DNA from: Selaginella moellendorffii | Lineage: Eukaryota; Streptophyta; Lycopodiopsida; Selaginellales; Selaginellaceae | Direction: 5' to 3' | NCBI RefSeq assembly: GCF_000143415.4 | Contig: NW_003314351.1 | Coordinates: 355,501-419,500 of the forward strand | DNA: 64,000 nucleotides | Shown: positions 32,430 through 45,025 of the stretch, piece by piece | How the letters are laid out: each line of letters starts with the position of its first letter | Position numbering within the stretch: the stretch's first letter is position 1 | Program-made: the position numbers and the translations under genes | The notes under the pieces: model-generated | What the model was told of the DNA's origin: nothing | The model's input: the letters and a program-made list of their open reading frames with translations, nothing else | The model's database searches: none

Positions 32430-35400
32430 ACTTGGTATCGGAGCTGTTCCTTAGTCCGACTTTTATTGGTGCTCAAGTATATCACCATTGAGGTTAGCAT
32501 CGGAAGGTCTTAGGAGTAGGCCTATCCTTGAGGAGTAGCATGTCGAGAGGACATGACTCTCCACTCAAGTTCACGCGTGAACTTGGGCACAATGTGGTGG
32601 ATAGAAAAGGGCCAATAATGGAACGACTTTAGGATCTTGGGAATAGTATAAGGTTTCCTTAGAGAGCTGAGGATGTGATCCAGATGAGCGTTTGACGTAG
32701 CAAACGGGCTAACGTAGTTGTGGTAAACAACTATAGTTGGGATCATGGGAAAGATGTAGACTCCAAAACAATAAAGGAGTCACAAGATTACCCTCATATA
32801 GTTGAGGCTGGTGCTCATAGCTTTGAGACTAGAATTGATGAACATGGGAGGTCAAATAAAGAAGAGGACACAAGTCCTTGAAATGGTAGCCGAGGTTACC
32901 TCTAATAAATGTTGGAACAACCCAAGGAGTTGGGGGTGTACTCAGAGGATGAGTTGGTATTCTCATCACATGGACAAGTGGTCCTAAGGGGCAAAAGGTT
33001 GCCCCAAGAGAACAAATCAAGTGTCGGAGTAACACTTGCAAAGATGGTCCTTGTGAGCAGGATCTATATACAAGAAGTTGTATTCCAGCGAGTTGATACC
33101 TCGAAGACTAAGACCTCGCAGGTCGTTGGATTAGCAAAGTCTAAAATGCTGGATGACTCAAGTGGAGTCAGGGAATGGTCCTAAGAGATTGGTTGAAGCA
33201 TTTGGACAGAGGTGTATGGTGCCCCATGAGGTATGGGGAGGATCATAAGATCCAAGTATAAGAACAGTGAGTATCTTATTGATGGCGGAATGTGCCATAT
33301 TAAAGTCGTGGGAAAGATGTTCCCAGAAGAAAGCAACTTTGGCCCAGAGTTGGGTGCAAACACTATGGTGCGGTGCTAATGGATAGTTAGCATGAGAAAC
33401 AACTATATTGGTCTTGGCAAAAACCTAAACACTAATAAGTAGTGTTATAAGGATAGGCTCGTGGAGCCGATGGTGTGGAGACACCGAAGGTGCCAAGGCG
33501 TGCTGCCTTGAGGTCAAGTTGGCAGGTTCATGAGAACCCCGTCCAAAGAAATCCCAATGGAAATGGGAATGGCATAGCCTAAGCTAAAAAGCATGTGGTT
33601 AGAGTGTGGTGACCCAGATAATGATGGAGGTGTGGAAACACCAACAATGAGTTGTAGGACTTGACAACTATAAGGCAATTAAGCAAAAGGTGCAAAATAA
33701 TTCATTAAACGGGTAGAAGGCAACTACCTAAGACTTCTTATTGGGATAAAGAAGTTAGATATACCCTTATGAGGGATAAATTGCTTATGCTGCGAAATAG
33801 TAGATCAATGTCATAAAGGGAATGCTCATTGCCAAAGAGGCCATCATTGGGACACCCAAGCACTCTAGAACACTAGAAGGTGGTGTTTGGTGTCATGAGG
33901 GCAATGGATAATGCCCAAGGGACAAAGTCCCTAGTTAATGAAGGATAGGAAGTGCTATCCAAATGTCCAAGGTTGTGGAGACGGGAGAAGTCTGTCTACC
34001 CAAATTGGACAAAGCCAAAAAGGGATTTTGGCAAGGCTAGTGATGGGTATATAAAGGCCCATAGGTAGCAACAGTAATCCCAGTATGTGGGATTACAAGG
34101 TGAGTATACCCAAATTGAGGAATCACTCTCTAGGCTGTTGGGTAGGTTCATCCCTATAAATACTTGCCAAGGCATGATAGAAAGTGCAAAGCTATCCTCC
34201 TAGTCTAGAGGAGAATGACTGAAGGAAAGGTGTGAAGCCAAAAGCAAGTAGTAAAGGGATAGAACCAAACCATAGGAATTGACAGGCATGACCAAGGGTG
34301 GTTATGCAAGTTGGGAGTGGAGAATCAAGTGGGCACTCAAGCATGTTGTTACTAGCAACTGGGATGCCATGGAGAGTCAAAAACATGGGATTGTCCATGT
34401 TAGACTATATGGTAATTGAAGAGCTTGCGAATGGAAAGACCTTAGCAAGCTAAGGAACAAAGTTCCTTGAACGTTCCCCTAGGTAGATAAGTACCTAGAC
34501 ATCCAAGTGTAAATAGTTTATAGAGTGCGCGAAATCAGAGTGGCACAGCAGAAGCGTGGCCTTGAAGCTTGCCAAGAGGCGAGGCTATCAAGGTTAGGGA
34601 AGTAGTTCCCGAGTGTTTACAGAGAGGGCTTTGAATGAAAATCGATGGTTAAGGATTTTCACGCTTATGCATGAACCATGTTACAATGGTCGGATGACTT
34701 GCTAAGTGAGATTGGCAAGTCAGGGGAACGAATACCCTAGTTGAAGGAGCCAACTTCAAAAGGGGTGGCCCATGGGGCCAAGCATGGAGGAGTTCATGCA
34801 TGATCACAGACTGGTCAAGTGAGAAGACTTGGCAGTGCGGAGGAACTAGGTTCCTAAGCGGTGATCTGTAGCGCGCTTTAAAAAATAAGTTGGTGCACTG
34901 GCGTGGAGAGTCACGCCAGGCATCCTATGTGATGCCGTCCGTAGATGCATATACGGAGGTTGGGTTCGAGTCCCAACCCTTTAGTACTTGGGTTCGAGTC
35001 CCAAATCACTAGGGCATAGTGATGGTTTGGAAAATGAGGACACTCATTTTTCGGTGGTCATGGACTCTTAGTGAGGAGACTGGTTTGGGCACACCGCCAA
35101 GCGAGGGATGCCTCGGAGTCATGATGCACGGTTAGATTTCTTAGTGTGAAAGCTCGGCATATCTAACTTGAACGCTTTGGTGCAAGTGGCACCAAGGACG
35201 CGGTGAGTGAGATGGGGACACCTAATCTCAGTTGCTATGAACCCTTGGCCGTAAGGGCTGGCTTGGGTGCACCGCCAAGTGTGGGGGATGCCCCCGGGGT
35301 TATGGTCAACAACTTGAAGGTCTAGAAGACCAAGTACCTCTTGGCAACTCTGTTAAGGTGCCAAGGTGAGATCACTAGGTGATCTTATGGCCAAATAAGG

Positions 35401-36480
35401 ACAAGGTCCTTGGTTGGCTAAGGAATGAAGTTCCTAGTTCAAAATATTAAATTGAACTATTTAAGATGGTGTGGCTTGGTCAAGATGAGCAAGTGAGAAG
35501 AGCACCTAAAGGAAATAAGTTGTGTCCGTGCGAAGGCATAGTGAGTCCGAGGAAAGTGATCTCTATAAGAGACCCATGGGAGGGTCACGAAGTTGGGCCG
35601 TGGATAGAGCCCATAGCAGAAGATGTTAAAGAAACGTACTAGGGGTGAACATCCTCCGGACTTGGCAAAGAAGAGTCTTTACTATAGAATCGAAAGGATA
35701 CTTAGAAAATGGAGGTAGCGATCCTATGTTGCTGGGTGCAACAATCAAGGATAGGAGCAAAGGACTAGTGGCCAAGTTTGGGCCATGGAATTTAATGGAA
35801 GGGATCCAAATGGCAAAATTAGCCAAGGAACACTAATGTGTTTGATGCTAACAGCTTGTGGGAAAGGAAGTGGACTTCCAAGGATGGATTCATAAGTGCT
35901 CCAATTTGGCGAAGTAAAAGCTCCAAGTGAAGGAGCGGCAAAGTAGCCAAAAGATAAGGCCATGGACAGCCCTAGCACAAAATATGATAACTAGAACTCA
36001 GTGCCAAAGGTGGCATGAAATCGAACAGAGGATGATGGTGCCCTCAAGTGGAGAACTTCCTAGGATGAAGAAGTGGAGTTGCACAATATGTTATTGCAAT
36101 GCAAGGTGTCGGAGACACCTAGGAAATTGACTTCAAAAAGTCAGAATTAAAAGTTCCAAAGTGCAAGGGTTATAGCGCTGGAAAGTGAGACCACTCAAGA
36201 ACAAGTAGTGGGATCGAGTTAGAGAAGGTGTCTCTAACAGGTTTAGTCAGAACTAAACCAATAAAAGGAGAGAACCACCACAAATGGTCAAATGAGCCTT
36301 TAAGTTGGAGAGGCTATGCTCCTTAGAGGATGGACAAGGCATGGTGAGCCTTTGGTGTCAAACCATAGACAGATATTGGCTAGGTGCCAAGGATGGAAAT
36401 GGTAACAAATGCGGGTATTACTTTATGAAAGGGTTTACCGTTCGATAAGGACATCGAACTTCGTCTATGGGTGGTGGAGT
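32430..36480 (+). other. Non-coding interior of the LARD-like element
   Basis: About 4 kb with no frame over about 90 codons and no retroviral motif. It contains two T-arm-like hairpins (TTGGG TTCGAGT CCCAA) at 34960-34976 and 34988-35004, similar to one in the 3' non-coding part of family 1. Its last ~30 bases match the 3' internal end of family 1. Confidence 0.75.
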
Positions 36481-37379
36481 TGTGAGACACAAAATCCCTA
36501 GGCCCCAAAGTGGAGCCGGAAGGGTGCCATGTGCTGGTGGCCAAAGCGAAAACCAAACGAGCGTAACACGTTTGGACTAAAAGCTTCGACTTGAAAAGGT
36601 TGAGAGTGGGAGTGGAACTCCCAACGAAGTGCTTGAGGAACGAGCACAAAGCGAGCAAAAAATGAGACTCCAAAAAGGGACCCAAAAGGACCAACACATG
36701 ACACATGGAAGTGGAGTCCGAGAAAGACCCCGAGATGGAGTCCAAGGTGGAGTCCAAGGTGGACCCAAGATGGAGTCCGAGATGGATCCGAGATTGAGTC
36801 CGAGACAGACCCGAGATGGAGTCTAAGATGGACCCGAGATGGAGTCCGAGATGGAGTCTGAGGTGGAGTCCGAGGTGGACCCGAGATGGACCCGAAATGG
36901 AGTCCGAAATGGAGTCCGAGATGGACCCGAGATGAAGTTTGAGGTGGAGTCCGAAGTGGAGTCCGAGGTGGACCCGAGATGGACCCAAAATGGAGTCCAA
37001 GATGGAGTCTGAGATGGACCCGAGATGGAGTCCGAGATGGACCCGAGATGGACCCAAGATGGAGTCCGAAGTCGAGACCGAGATCGAGACCGAGGCTGAG
37101 GCCGAGACCGAGCCCAAGCCCAAGTCCAAGTCCGAGTCCCAGTCCGAGTCCCAATCCGAGTTCGAGTTTGAGAGGGTGAAAGCCCAAAGCATTCGTCTCC
37201 CGGACCCTAGGGGGTTTGGTGAGCTCCAAAAGTATAGTAGGGGGAGGACTGCAATGGAGCCAGTTTGGCCAGGAAAGGCCAGTTTGGCCTAGGAAGGCCA
37301 TACCCAGTGTTGGGTGATGAGCTGACCACTGGGAAGTCCAAGACTAGAGTGAACACAGACCGAGAAGCAGGGTAGTTTG
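36481..37379 (+). repeat. 3' LTR of the LARD-like element, first part
   Basis: Collinear with the 5' LTR from 30709, including a shortened GAGTCC array (36715-37170). It is broken at 37379 by the family 1 composite; the 5-bp flank GTTTG (37375-37379) pairs with GCTTG at 51023-51027, a target duplication with one change. The remainder lies at 51023-51815. Confidence 0.88.
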
Positions 37380-38377
37380 TGTAAGCCACAAATTTTTCCT
37401 TTCCAATTTGCTAGCTTACCTCGACTATCCGTCCAACACTGCCTTGGCTTTTGCTAAGTTCCCTTGCCAAGGTTCTCGCCTATGGTACCAGCTCCTACTT
37501 GGTTTCAGCTACTCACTGCACGAGAAACGGAGTGTTAACCATCCATCTACGGATTCCCAAATCACTCCCAATCCCCCTCCCCGGGTTAGACTAGACTTAA
37601 GGTTCGGCTACACTCCCTGCAAGCACAAGCAGCCAAGCACACCAAACTTCCAGGTTCCTAACATCCCTTGGTACCACAAGACTTGATCATGGGACCCTCT
37701 AAATCCCAAGTCTTGAGTGCAACACTTGCTTCGGGACGCCGGGGCGGAACACCATGGCCTAGCAGCCCGGTATGGGTACCTCTACCCCCCCACTTCCATC
37801 CCGAAGGAAGGTCCAAGCCCCTAGGAAGGGCGAGGACCAATGAGCCGCATGGTACTCAAGTGGGGCACCACTCCACGTGAGCCGGGAGCACCGCAATCGG
37901 TTTCCCTTTCGGGAGTGGGAGCTGCTCTTGAGCACTTCCTTGGATGGCCCCTCCGGCACCAGCCAAGTCCATGCTCACTCCCACCCAAGGCCCCTCTGTC
38001 CCAGTCTCAACCTCAAGTCGGTTTGGAAGCCCAATTGGAGAGTCCCTTCAAAATTGGTTCCTAGACCTCACTATCCCTACTATACTTTTGGAACCCCCTG
38101 CAGCCCCCCCCCCCCCGGGAGACGCACGCTTTGGGCTTTCACCCCTTGACCCGTATTAGTATTTGGACTTAGTCTCTGGCTCGATCTCAGACCCGATTTC
38201 GGATCCGACTTCGGATTCGGTCTCGGACTCGATCTCGGACTCTATCTCAAACTCGGTCTTCGAGTCGGTCTTGGACTCGATCTTTGACTTGGTCCCATCC
38301 GATAAACTCTTTGTCATTTTGGTCATGCTTTCGGGGTTCCTTTAGCCTACGACACCTCGGCAAGTTGGTTCCTTACA
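37380..38377 (-). repeat. Family 1 LTR, 3' end of copy A
   Basis: 998 bp, TGTAAGCC...CCTTACA on the plus strand. Includes the core motif near 38068-38092 and a short TCGGACTCGATC array (38163-38290). Confidence 0.9.
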
Positions 38378-39148
38378 ACTCCACCACCCATAGAAGAAGT
38401 TCGATGCCCACATCGAATGCCTCTCTTTTGATCCTGCGACTTGTTGACCATGTCTCCGGGGGCATCCCCCCACTTAGCGGTGTGCCTAAATTAGCCTCCC
38501 TGGCCAAGAGCCCATGACAACGGAGTATAGGTGTCCCTATACTCCTCACCTCACCACGCCCTAGTATGGGGTCGGGACTTGAACCCAATCTTGCTTTACT
38601 AGGGGGTTGGGACTCGAACCCAACCTCCGTAGAATACGTCTACGGATTCGACATCCCCGCAGGGAGTCGGCCTGGTTGACCTAGCTAACCCATGCTAATT
38701 AGCTTACCTTCGGCACGCCTTTGAGTCCTAACATATGCCATTGCTCAACTTCTCAAATTGATATTTTTAATTGAACTTTGCATAAGTACATAGAGTTCTG
38801 CCTTGCAGAAATTCTTCCACTAGATCTCGCGCGTTCGCTAGGTTCTCCTCCGGTTCCCATGTTGCTTCGCAGTGTGGAAATCCTTTCCACTTCACATGGA
38901 ACTCTCTCACCTCACGTCCTTGTCACTTGCTCTTGCGCGCATTGAGGATGGCCTCGACTTCGTATTCCTCTTCCCCTTGGATAACCTCGGGTAAAGGTCT
39001 TACTTGGTCCTTGCGAAGCGGGTCCTCAAAATACGGCTTGAGTAAGTTCACGTGGAACACGGGATGCATCTTCCCCATCTCTCGAGGAAGTCGGAGACGG
39101 TAAGCCACTTTACCGATTTGAGTCTCAATCTCGTAAGGCCCCGCGAAT

Positions 39149-39200
39149 CTGCTTAAGGAACTCTAGATCAATTCATTTACAGGAATACATGCATTTTTAC
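39149..39200 (-). other. Predicted intron 2 in copy A pol
   Basis: 52 nt, AAAG|GTAAAAATG...CTTAAGCAG|ATTCGC. Removing it joins LTQ-R to FAGPYEI in frame; unspliced sequence stops at once. The position matches copy B 44975-45025. Confidence 0.7.
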
Positions 39201-39618
39201 CTTTGGGTCAACTTCCGGCTGATCCCACTTGGTAGCCTGAGGTTCTTGGTGTTCAGCCACACCTTCTCCCTAGCTTGGAACTCTACGTCCCGGCGCTTCT
39301 GGTTCGCGTACTTGGTTTGCCTTTGTTGCGCCCGTTCCAAGGAATCCCTCACTAGATTCCAAATGTTGAGTCTTTCTGCCGTGAATGCCTCCACTGCGAG
39401 TAGCTCTCCATGATACTCGGCCACGCCGAGTTCCATAGGACCTTCAATAGCTCGCCCATTGATGACTTCCCATGGACTCACCCCGATGCTCAAATGTGGT
39501 GAGTTGTTATAACACATTTCCACAAGTCCCAAATGACTTACCCAATCGGTCTGGTCTCCTGAGACATAGCATCGCAAATAATCCTCCAGCTGCCTATTCA
39601 CCCTTTCCGTTTGTCCGT

Positions 39619-39664
39619 CTGTCAAGAAGTGTTAGTGCCATCAACTTGACTCAATACCCCATAC
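39619..39664 (-). other. Predicted intron 1 in copy A pol (integrase)
   Basis: 46 nt, GACAG|GTATGGGG...CACTAAC...TTGACAG|ACGGAC. Splicing restores YHPQTDGQTERVNR, which holds the catalytic Glu of the integrase. The branch-point-like CACTAAC lies about 15 nt before the acceptor. It matches copy B 45444-45490. Confidence 0.75.
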
Positions 39665-41903
39665 CTGTCTGTGGGTGATAGGTTGTGCTGAATTTCAACT
39701 TGGTGCGATACTGTTCCAGGAGGGTTCTCCAGAACCTACTGGTGAAGATTTTATCTCGATCTGAGATAATCTCTTCTGGCCTTCCCCGCACTCGAACTAC
39801 TTGTTCAAAGAATAGCTTCGCCACACCTTCCGCATCCACTTCCGTTGTGGTGGGTATAAAATGTGCCATCTTCGAAAATCGATCCACCACCATGAATATC
39901 GCATCAAACCCCTCGCTTGGGGGTAGTCCCGTGATAAAGTCCATTGTAAGACATTTCCACGGACGATCTGGAATTGGGATGCTTTGCAACAAGCCCCCAC
40001 TAGCCTTAGTCACGGCTTTGACCTGCTGACATGTTGGACATGTCTTTACATAGTCTTGGACGTCCTTAGCCATATCTGGCCAATGGTACTTCCTCTTGAG
40101 TAAGCCCATCGTCTTTTGCACTCTGCCGTGTCCCGCAAGAGGTCCGTCATGACACTCTTTTAAGGCTACCTTCCTTAGTTCCCCTTCTGGAACATACACC
40201 CTCGTTTGCTTGTAATAGATGAGTCGGTTGCGTTCCGCATAGCCCGTTTTCTCTTCCGTTGGCAGCTCACCTCTCTGGTGAGCTTCCCTTGCCTCTAGAT
40301 TCCTCAGCAACACTTCTTGTGCTAGACCATCGTTCTCATATGCTGTCCACACATCGTCCCAAAAGGTTGTTGTTGCGCTAGATATCGCCAACCTCAAGCT
40401 CGCTTTTCGACTTAGCGCATCCGCCACGATGTTGCTTTTCCCAGGCTTGTACAGAATCTCGCAATCAAACTCGGCCAAGGCATTGGCCCACCGACCTTGT
40501 TTCCCTCTCAGATCGGGCTGTGACAAGAAGTGTTTCGTTGCCACATTGTCCGTATAAACCTTGAAGTGTCTCCCAAGGTAGTGTCGCCACTCCTTGAGCA
40601 CCTTGACCACCGAAAACAATTCCTTCTCATGGGCAGGCCACTTTCGTTGAGCCTTGTCCAACTTCTTTGAGAAGAACGCTACTGGATGGTTGTCTTGCTT
40701 CAAAATTGCGCCCAACGCAAAGTCCGAAGCATTCGTTTCTACCTCAAAGTCCTTACCAAAGTCCGGTAATGCCAACACGGGAGCCTTCCTCAACTTCCCT
40801 TTGAGGTGGACGAATGCCGCCTCACATTCCACTGTCCATATCATCTTCTCTTTTCCTGTTTAGTCCGTTAAGGGCAGGGCTACTCTCGAATAGTGTCTAA
40901 TAAACTTTCGATAGTAGTTGCATAGCCCTAAGAATGCCCTCAACTCATGTACATTCGATGGTCGCTCCCATTCCTGGATCGCTTGGACCTTTTCCGGGTC
41001 CACCTTGAGCCCGTCCTGGCCCACCACATGCCCGAGAAACTTTACCTCTTGTTGAGCAAAGTCACATTTTCTCTCTTTAGCATACAGTTTGTATTCCCTT
41101 AGTTTCTCAAACACCTTCGCCAAGTGTTCGGCATGCTCCTCTAGTGTCTCGCTATAGATCAGGATGTCGTCGATATAGACGACCACGAAGTGATCCAGAT
41201 AGGGTACAAAGATGTGGTTCATCAACGCCGAAAACGTTGCCGGCGCATTGCACAGCCCAAAGGGCATCACCAGAAACTCAAAGCTCCCATACCTCGTTCG
41301 ACAGGTTGTCTTCTCGACATCTTCCTTGGCTACCCTGATCTGGTAGTATCCTGACCTTAGGTCAATCCTCGAGAAGTATTTTGCCTTTCCCAACCTATCG
41401 AAGAGGTCCTCAATCCTTGGCAAAGGGTACTTGTTCTTCTTGGTATACTTGTTGAGCAACCGGTAGTCTATGCACATGCGCATAGATTCATCTTTCTTTT
41501 TCACAAATAGCACCGGCGCCCCATATGGCGACTTGCTCAACCTAACATACCCTTTGTCCACCAACTCCTCTAGTTGGCGCTTGAGCTCCGCAAGTTCTTT
41601 TTCGTTCAATCGATAGGGTGGACGAACCACCGCCTCAGCACCCTCGACCAGCTCAATCTTATGTTCTATCGGTCGTGCGGGGGGCAACCATGCCGGTAGC
41701 TCCTCCGGCATGGTATCCTGGAATTGGTCCAACACCCGCTGGATCACTAAAGGTACTTCTTCTGTTCCTGTCTTTTTGTCACTTCTCACCGAGAGTAAGC
41801 ACAAAAATGTAGCCTTGGTACCTTTAGTGAATTGTCCTCTTGTGGACACCAGGTTCAGGCATGAATCTTTAGCCTTGCATTGCCCTACCTTTAGATCCTA
41901 GGC

Positions 41904-42884
41904 CTCCACCCTGGATCTTCTTCCTTGGGCATTCGCCAATACCACAAGGTTCCTACCTTGTCCATGTAGGGCTACCACGAACCGATTGAACCAATCCATC
42001 CTGAAGATCACGTCAAATCCCGCCATATCCAACACGGTGAAGTCCATGTCTACTTTCTAAGTCCCTACTTTGACTCTCGCTTGTCGAAGTACCTCATCGG
42101 TGCTTTGGCTACCTTGAACAAACTCTATAGTCCTTGGTTCGCCTAGCCGCTGCACCGTTAGTCCGGCTTGCCGGACTATGTCTGCAGCCACAAAATTATC
42201 CGAAGCACTCGTGTCAATAAGGATCTTAACAAAGCTACCTTCGAGCTTCCCTCGGAGGGCTAGTAGATGTCGCAAACGACTCTCTACCAAAGTTGCTCGT
42301 GTAATGAGTAACTTTGAGTTAAGGACTGGATCACATACCTCAGTTTGGACTTCACCTGACTTGATGGCCATATTGGCTCTGGCCTTCTTCGGGTAGGGAC
42401 ATTCCCTCAAAAAGTGTCCCGCTTCACCGCAGTTGTAGCATACGTTGTTTCCCATGCTACTATATGATTTAACCTTCTTATCCGTGGGTTTGTCTCTTTT
42501 CGCTTGACTCCCCCACGTACTCACTCATTGGCCACCGGATTTGCCTTTCCGGAACCTCGAGGACTCATTCTTAGAGAAACTCTTCTTGAATTTCCCTCTG
42601 CTATACGTTCCTCTTGGTTTGGCCCCTTTGTTAAATGTGGATCCCAACCCCGTCGTGTTCCCCTTTCGCAGGTTATCGTTAAAATGCACCTTGATGGCCG
42701 CATCTAACGCTTCCTTGTAGTTGGTCGGGTTCCAACGCATCACCTCACCGCGAGCCCAAGTTTGCAAACCTGATATGAAGGCATGGAACGCATCCATATC
42801 CCCCATGTCCGTGACAAGTATCCTCTTTGCCATGAACCCATTCACATATTCCTGGATGGTTCCAGTTTGCTTCAGCCTACTCAG
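41904..42884 (-). pseudogene. Family 1 gag-protease, copy A, truncated
   Basis: Begins mid-gag (LSRLKQTGTIQEYVNGF) directly against the LTR at 42885, so the first ~200 codons, PBS and leader are missing. TGA at 42525-42527 and TAG at 42057-42059 break the frame. The zinc knuckle CYNCGEAGHFLREC is intact. The protease active site reads LIDTSASDNF where copy B has DTGA, a loss of the catalytic Gly. Confidence 0.85.
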
Positions 42885-43981
42885 TGTAAGCCACAAATTT
42901 TTCCTTTCCAATTTGCCAGCTTACCTCGTCTATCCGTCCAACACCGCCTTGGCCTTTGCTAAGTTCCCTTGCCAAGGTTCTCGCCTATGGTACCAGCTCC
43001 TACTTGGTCTCAGCTACTTACTGCACGAGCAACGGAGTGTTAGCCATCCATCTACGGATTCCCAAATCACTCCCAATCCCCCTCCCCAGGTTAGACTGGA
43101 CTTAAGGTTCGGCTTCACTCCCCGCAAGCACAAGCAGCCAAGCACACCAAGCTTCCAGGTTCCTAACTTCCCTTGGTACCACAAGACTTGATCATGGGAC
43201 CCTCTAAATCCCAAGTCTTGAGTGCAACACTTGCTTCGGGACGCCGGGGCGAAACACCGTGGCCTAGCGGCCCGGTATGGGTACCTCTCGCCCCTCACTT
43301 CCATCCCGAAGGAAGGCCCAAGCCCCTAGGAAGGGCGAGGACCAATGAGCCGCATGGTACTCAAGTGGGGCACCACTCCACATGAGCCGGGAGCACCGCA
43401 ATCGGTTTCCCTTTCGGGAGTGGGAGCTGCTCTTGAGCACTTCCTTGGATGGCCCCTCCGGCACCAGCCAAGTCCATGCTCACTCCCACCCAAGGCGGTT
43501 TTAGGGTTTAGGGTCCCAGTCCCAACCTCAAGTCGGTTTGGAAGCCCAACTGGAGAGTCCCTTCAAAACTGGTTCCTGGACCTCACTATCCCTACTATAC
43601 TTTTGGAACCCCCTGCAGCCCCCCCCCCCTGGGAGACGCACGCTTTGGGCTTTCACCCCTTGACCCGTATTAGTATTTGGACTTAGTCTCTGGCTCGATC
43701 TCGGACCCGATTTCAGATCCGACTTCGGATTCGGGTTCGGACTCGATTCCGGACTCGATCTCGGACCCGATCTCGGACTCGAACTCGGTCTCGAACTCGG
43801 ACTCGAACTTGGCCCCCGAGTCGGTCTCGGACTCGATTCCGGACTCTATCTCGAACTCGGTCCTAGAGTCGGTCTTGGACTCGATCTTCGACTTGGTCCC
43901 ATCCGATGAACTCTTTGTCATTTTGGTCATGTTTTCGGGGTTCCTTTAGCCTACGACACCTCGGCGAGTTGGTTCCTTACA
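42885..43981 (-). repeat. Family 1 LTR, middle (3' LTR of copy B)
   Basis: 1097 bp. Same structure as the outer LTRs, but with a longer TCGGACTCGA array (43677-43900) and a small replacement at 43497-43513 containing TTTTAGGGTTTAGGG, two units of the plant telomere repeat. Its plus-strand left end abuts truncated gag of copy A with no primer site. Confidence 0.9.
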
Positions 43982-44215
43982 ACTCCACCACCCATAGAAG
44001 AAGTTCGATGCCCACATCGAACGTCTCATTTTATCCTACGACTTGTTGACCATGTCTCCGGGGGCATCCCCCCACTTAGCGGTGTGCCTAAGTTAGCCTC
44101 CCCGGCCAAGAGCTCATGACAACGGAATATAGGTGTCCCTATACTCCTCACCTCACCACGCCCTAGTATAGGGTCGGGACTTGAACCTAGCCTTGTTTTA
44201 CTAGGGGGTTGGGAC

Positions 44216-44440
44216 TCGAACCCAACCTCCGTTTGCGGTCAGCACGAAGGGGGGACGTGGATCTGGACGAGATACGACGGAGACGACCGCAGCCGCTTCT
44301 ACTGCAGGCCTAGTCTCACTTTAGATGAGGGAGATCACCACTAGGTAGCATGAGCTTTGGGCAGCATGCCCAATTTTTGTATTAGTCCCTACGGGACATT
44401 GGGGAATGTACATACACGTTTCATCGAACCCAACCTCCGT
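44216..44440. mobile_element. Short retroposon (LINE/SINE-like) with long target duplication
   Basis: The insert 44233-44423 (191 bp) is flanked by TCGAACCCAACCTCCGT at 44216-44232 and 44424-44440. Copy A keeps the empty site (one copy, near 38613-38629), which proves insertion. A 15-17 bp TSD fits target-primed retrotransposition. The insert starts TTGCGGTCAGCACGAAGG and ends in ATGTACATACACGTTTCA; no poly-A tail or clear A/B boxes are seen. A 5'-truncated LINE end is as likely as a SINE. Confidence 0.7.
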
Positions 44441-44974
44441 AGAATACGTCTACGGATTCGACATCCCCGCAGGGAGTCGGGCGTAGCTCCCTACGCCTGG
44501 TCGACCTAGCTAACCCATGCTAATTAGCTTACCTTCGGCGCGCCTTCGGGTCCCAACACATGCCACTTGCTCAACTTTGCAAATTGATATTTTTAATTGA
44601 ACTTTGCATAAGTACATAGAGTTCTGCCTTGCAGAAATTCCTCCACTAGATCTCACGCGTTCGCTAGGTTCTCCTCCGGTTCCCATGTTGCTTCGCAGTG
44701 TGGAAATCCTTTCCACTTCACATGGAACTCTCTCACCTCGCGTCCTTGTCGCTTGCTCTTGCGCACATTGAGGATGGCCTCGACTTCGTATTCCTCTTCC
44801 CCTTGGATAACCTCGGGTAAAGGTCTTACTTGGTCCTTGCGAAGCAGATCCTCAAAGTACGGCTTGAGTAAGTTCACGTGGAACACTGGGTGCATCTTCC
44901 CCATCTCTCGAGGAAGTCGGAGTCGGTAAGCCACTTTACCGATTCGTGCCTCAATCTCGTAAGGCCCCGCGAAC

Positions 44975-45025
44975 CTGCTTAAGGAACTCAAGATCAATTC
45001 ATTTATAGGAATACATGCATTTTAC
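44975..45025 (-). other. Predicted intron 2 in copy B pol
   Basis: 51 nt, AAAG|GTAAAATGC...CTTAAGCAG|GTTCGC, phase 2. Splicing gives KLTQ-R-FAGPYEI in frame. Confidence 0.7.

Larger units (their letters stand above)
38820..41903 (-). pseudogene. Family 1 pol, copy A (RT, RNase H, integrase, chromodomain)
   Basis: RT reads [13 protein letters not shown] and [17 protein letters not shown] at 40860-40862 replaces the Gln of LTDQTGK. RNase H reads VETNASDFALGAIL, where copy B has Asp for Asn. Then come the integrase zinc finger (CHDGPLAGHG...CPTCQQ) and core (MDFITGLPPSEGFD, SDRDKIF). Two short GT-AG introns follow (39619-39664 and 39149-39200). The chromodomain (YEVEAILNARKSK) is cut by TGA at 38923 and continues with EFHVKWKGFPHCEATWEPEE to a stop at 38820. 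The in-frame TAG between protease and RT (near 41901) is shared with copy B. Confidence 0.88.

Noticed and set aside
32802-36130. Short frames in the LARD interior
   Set aside because: None exceeds about 90 codons or resembles gag or pol; they fit chance in non-coding sequence.
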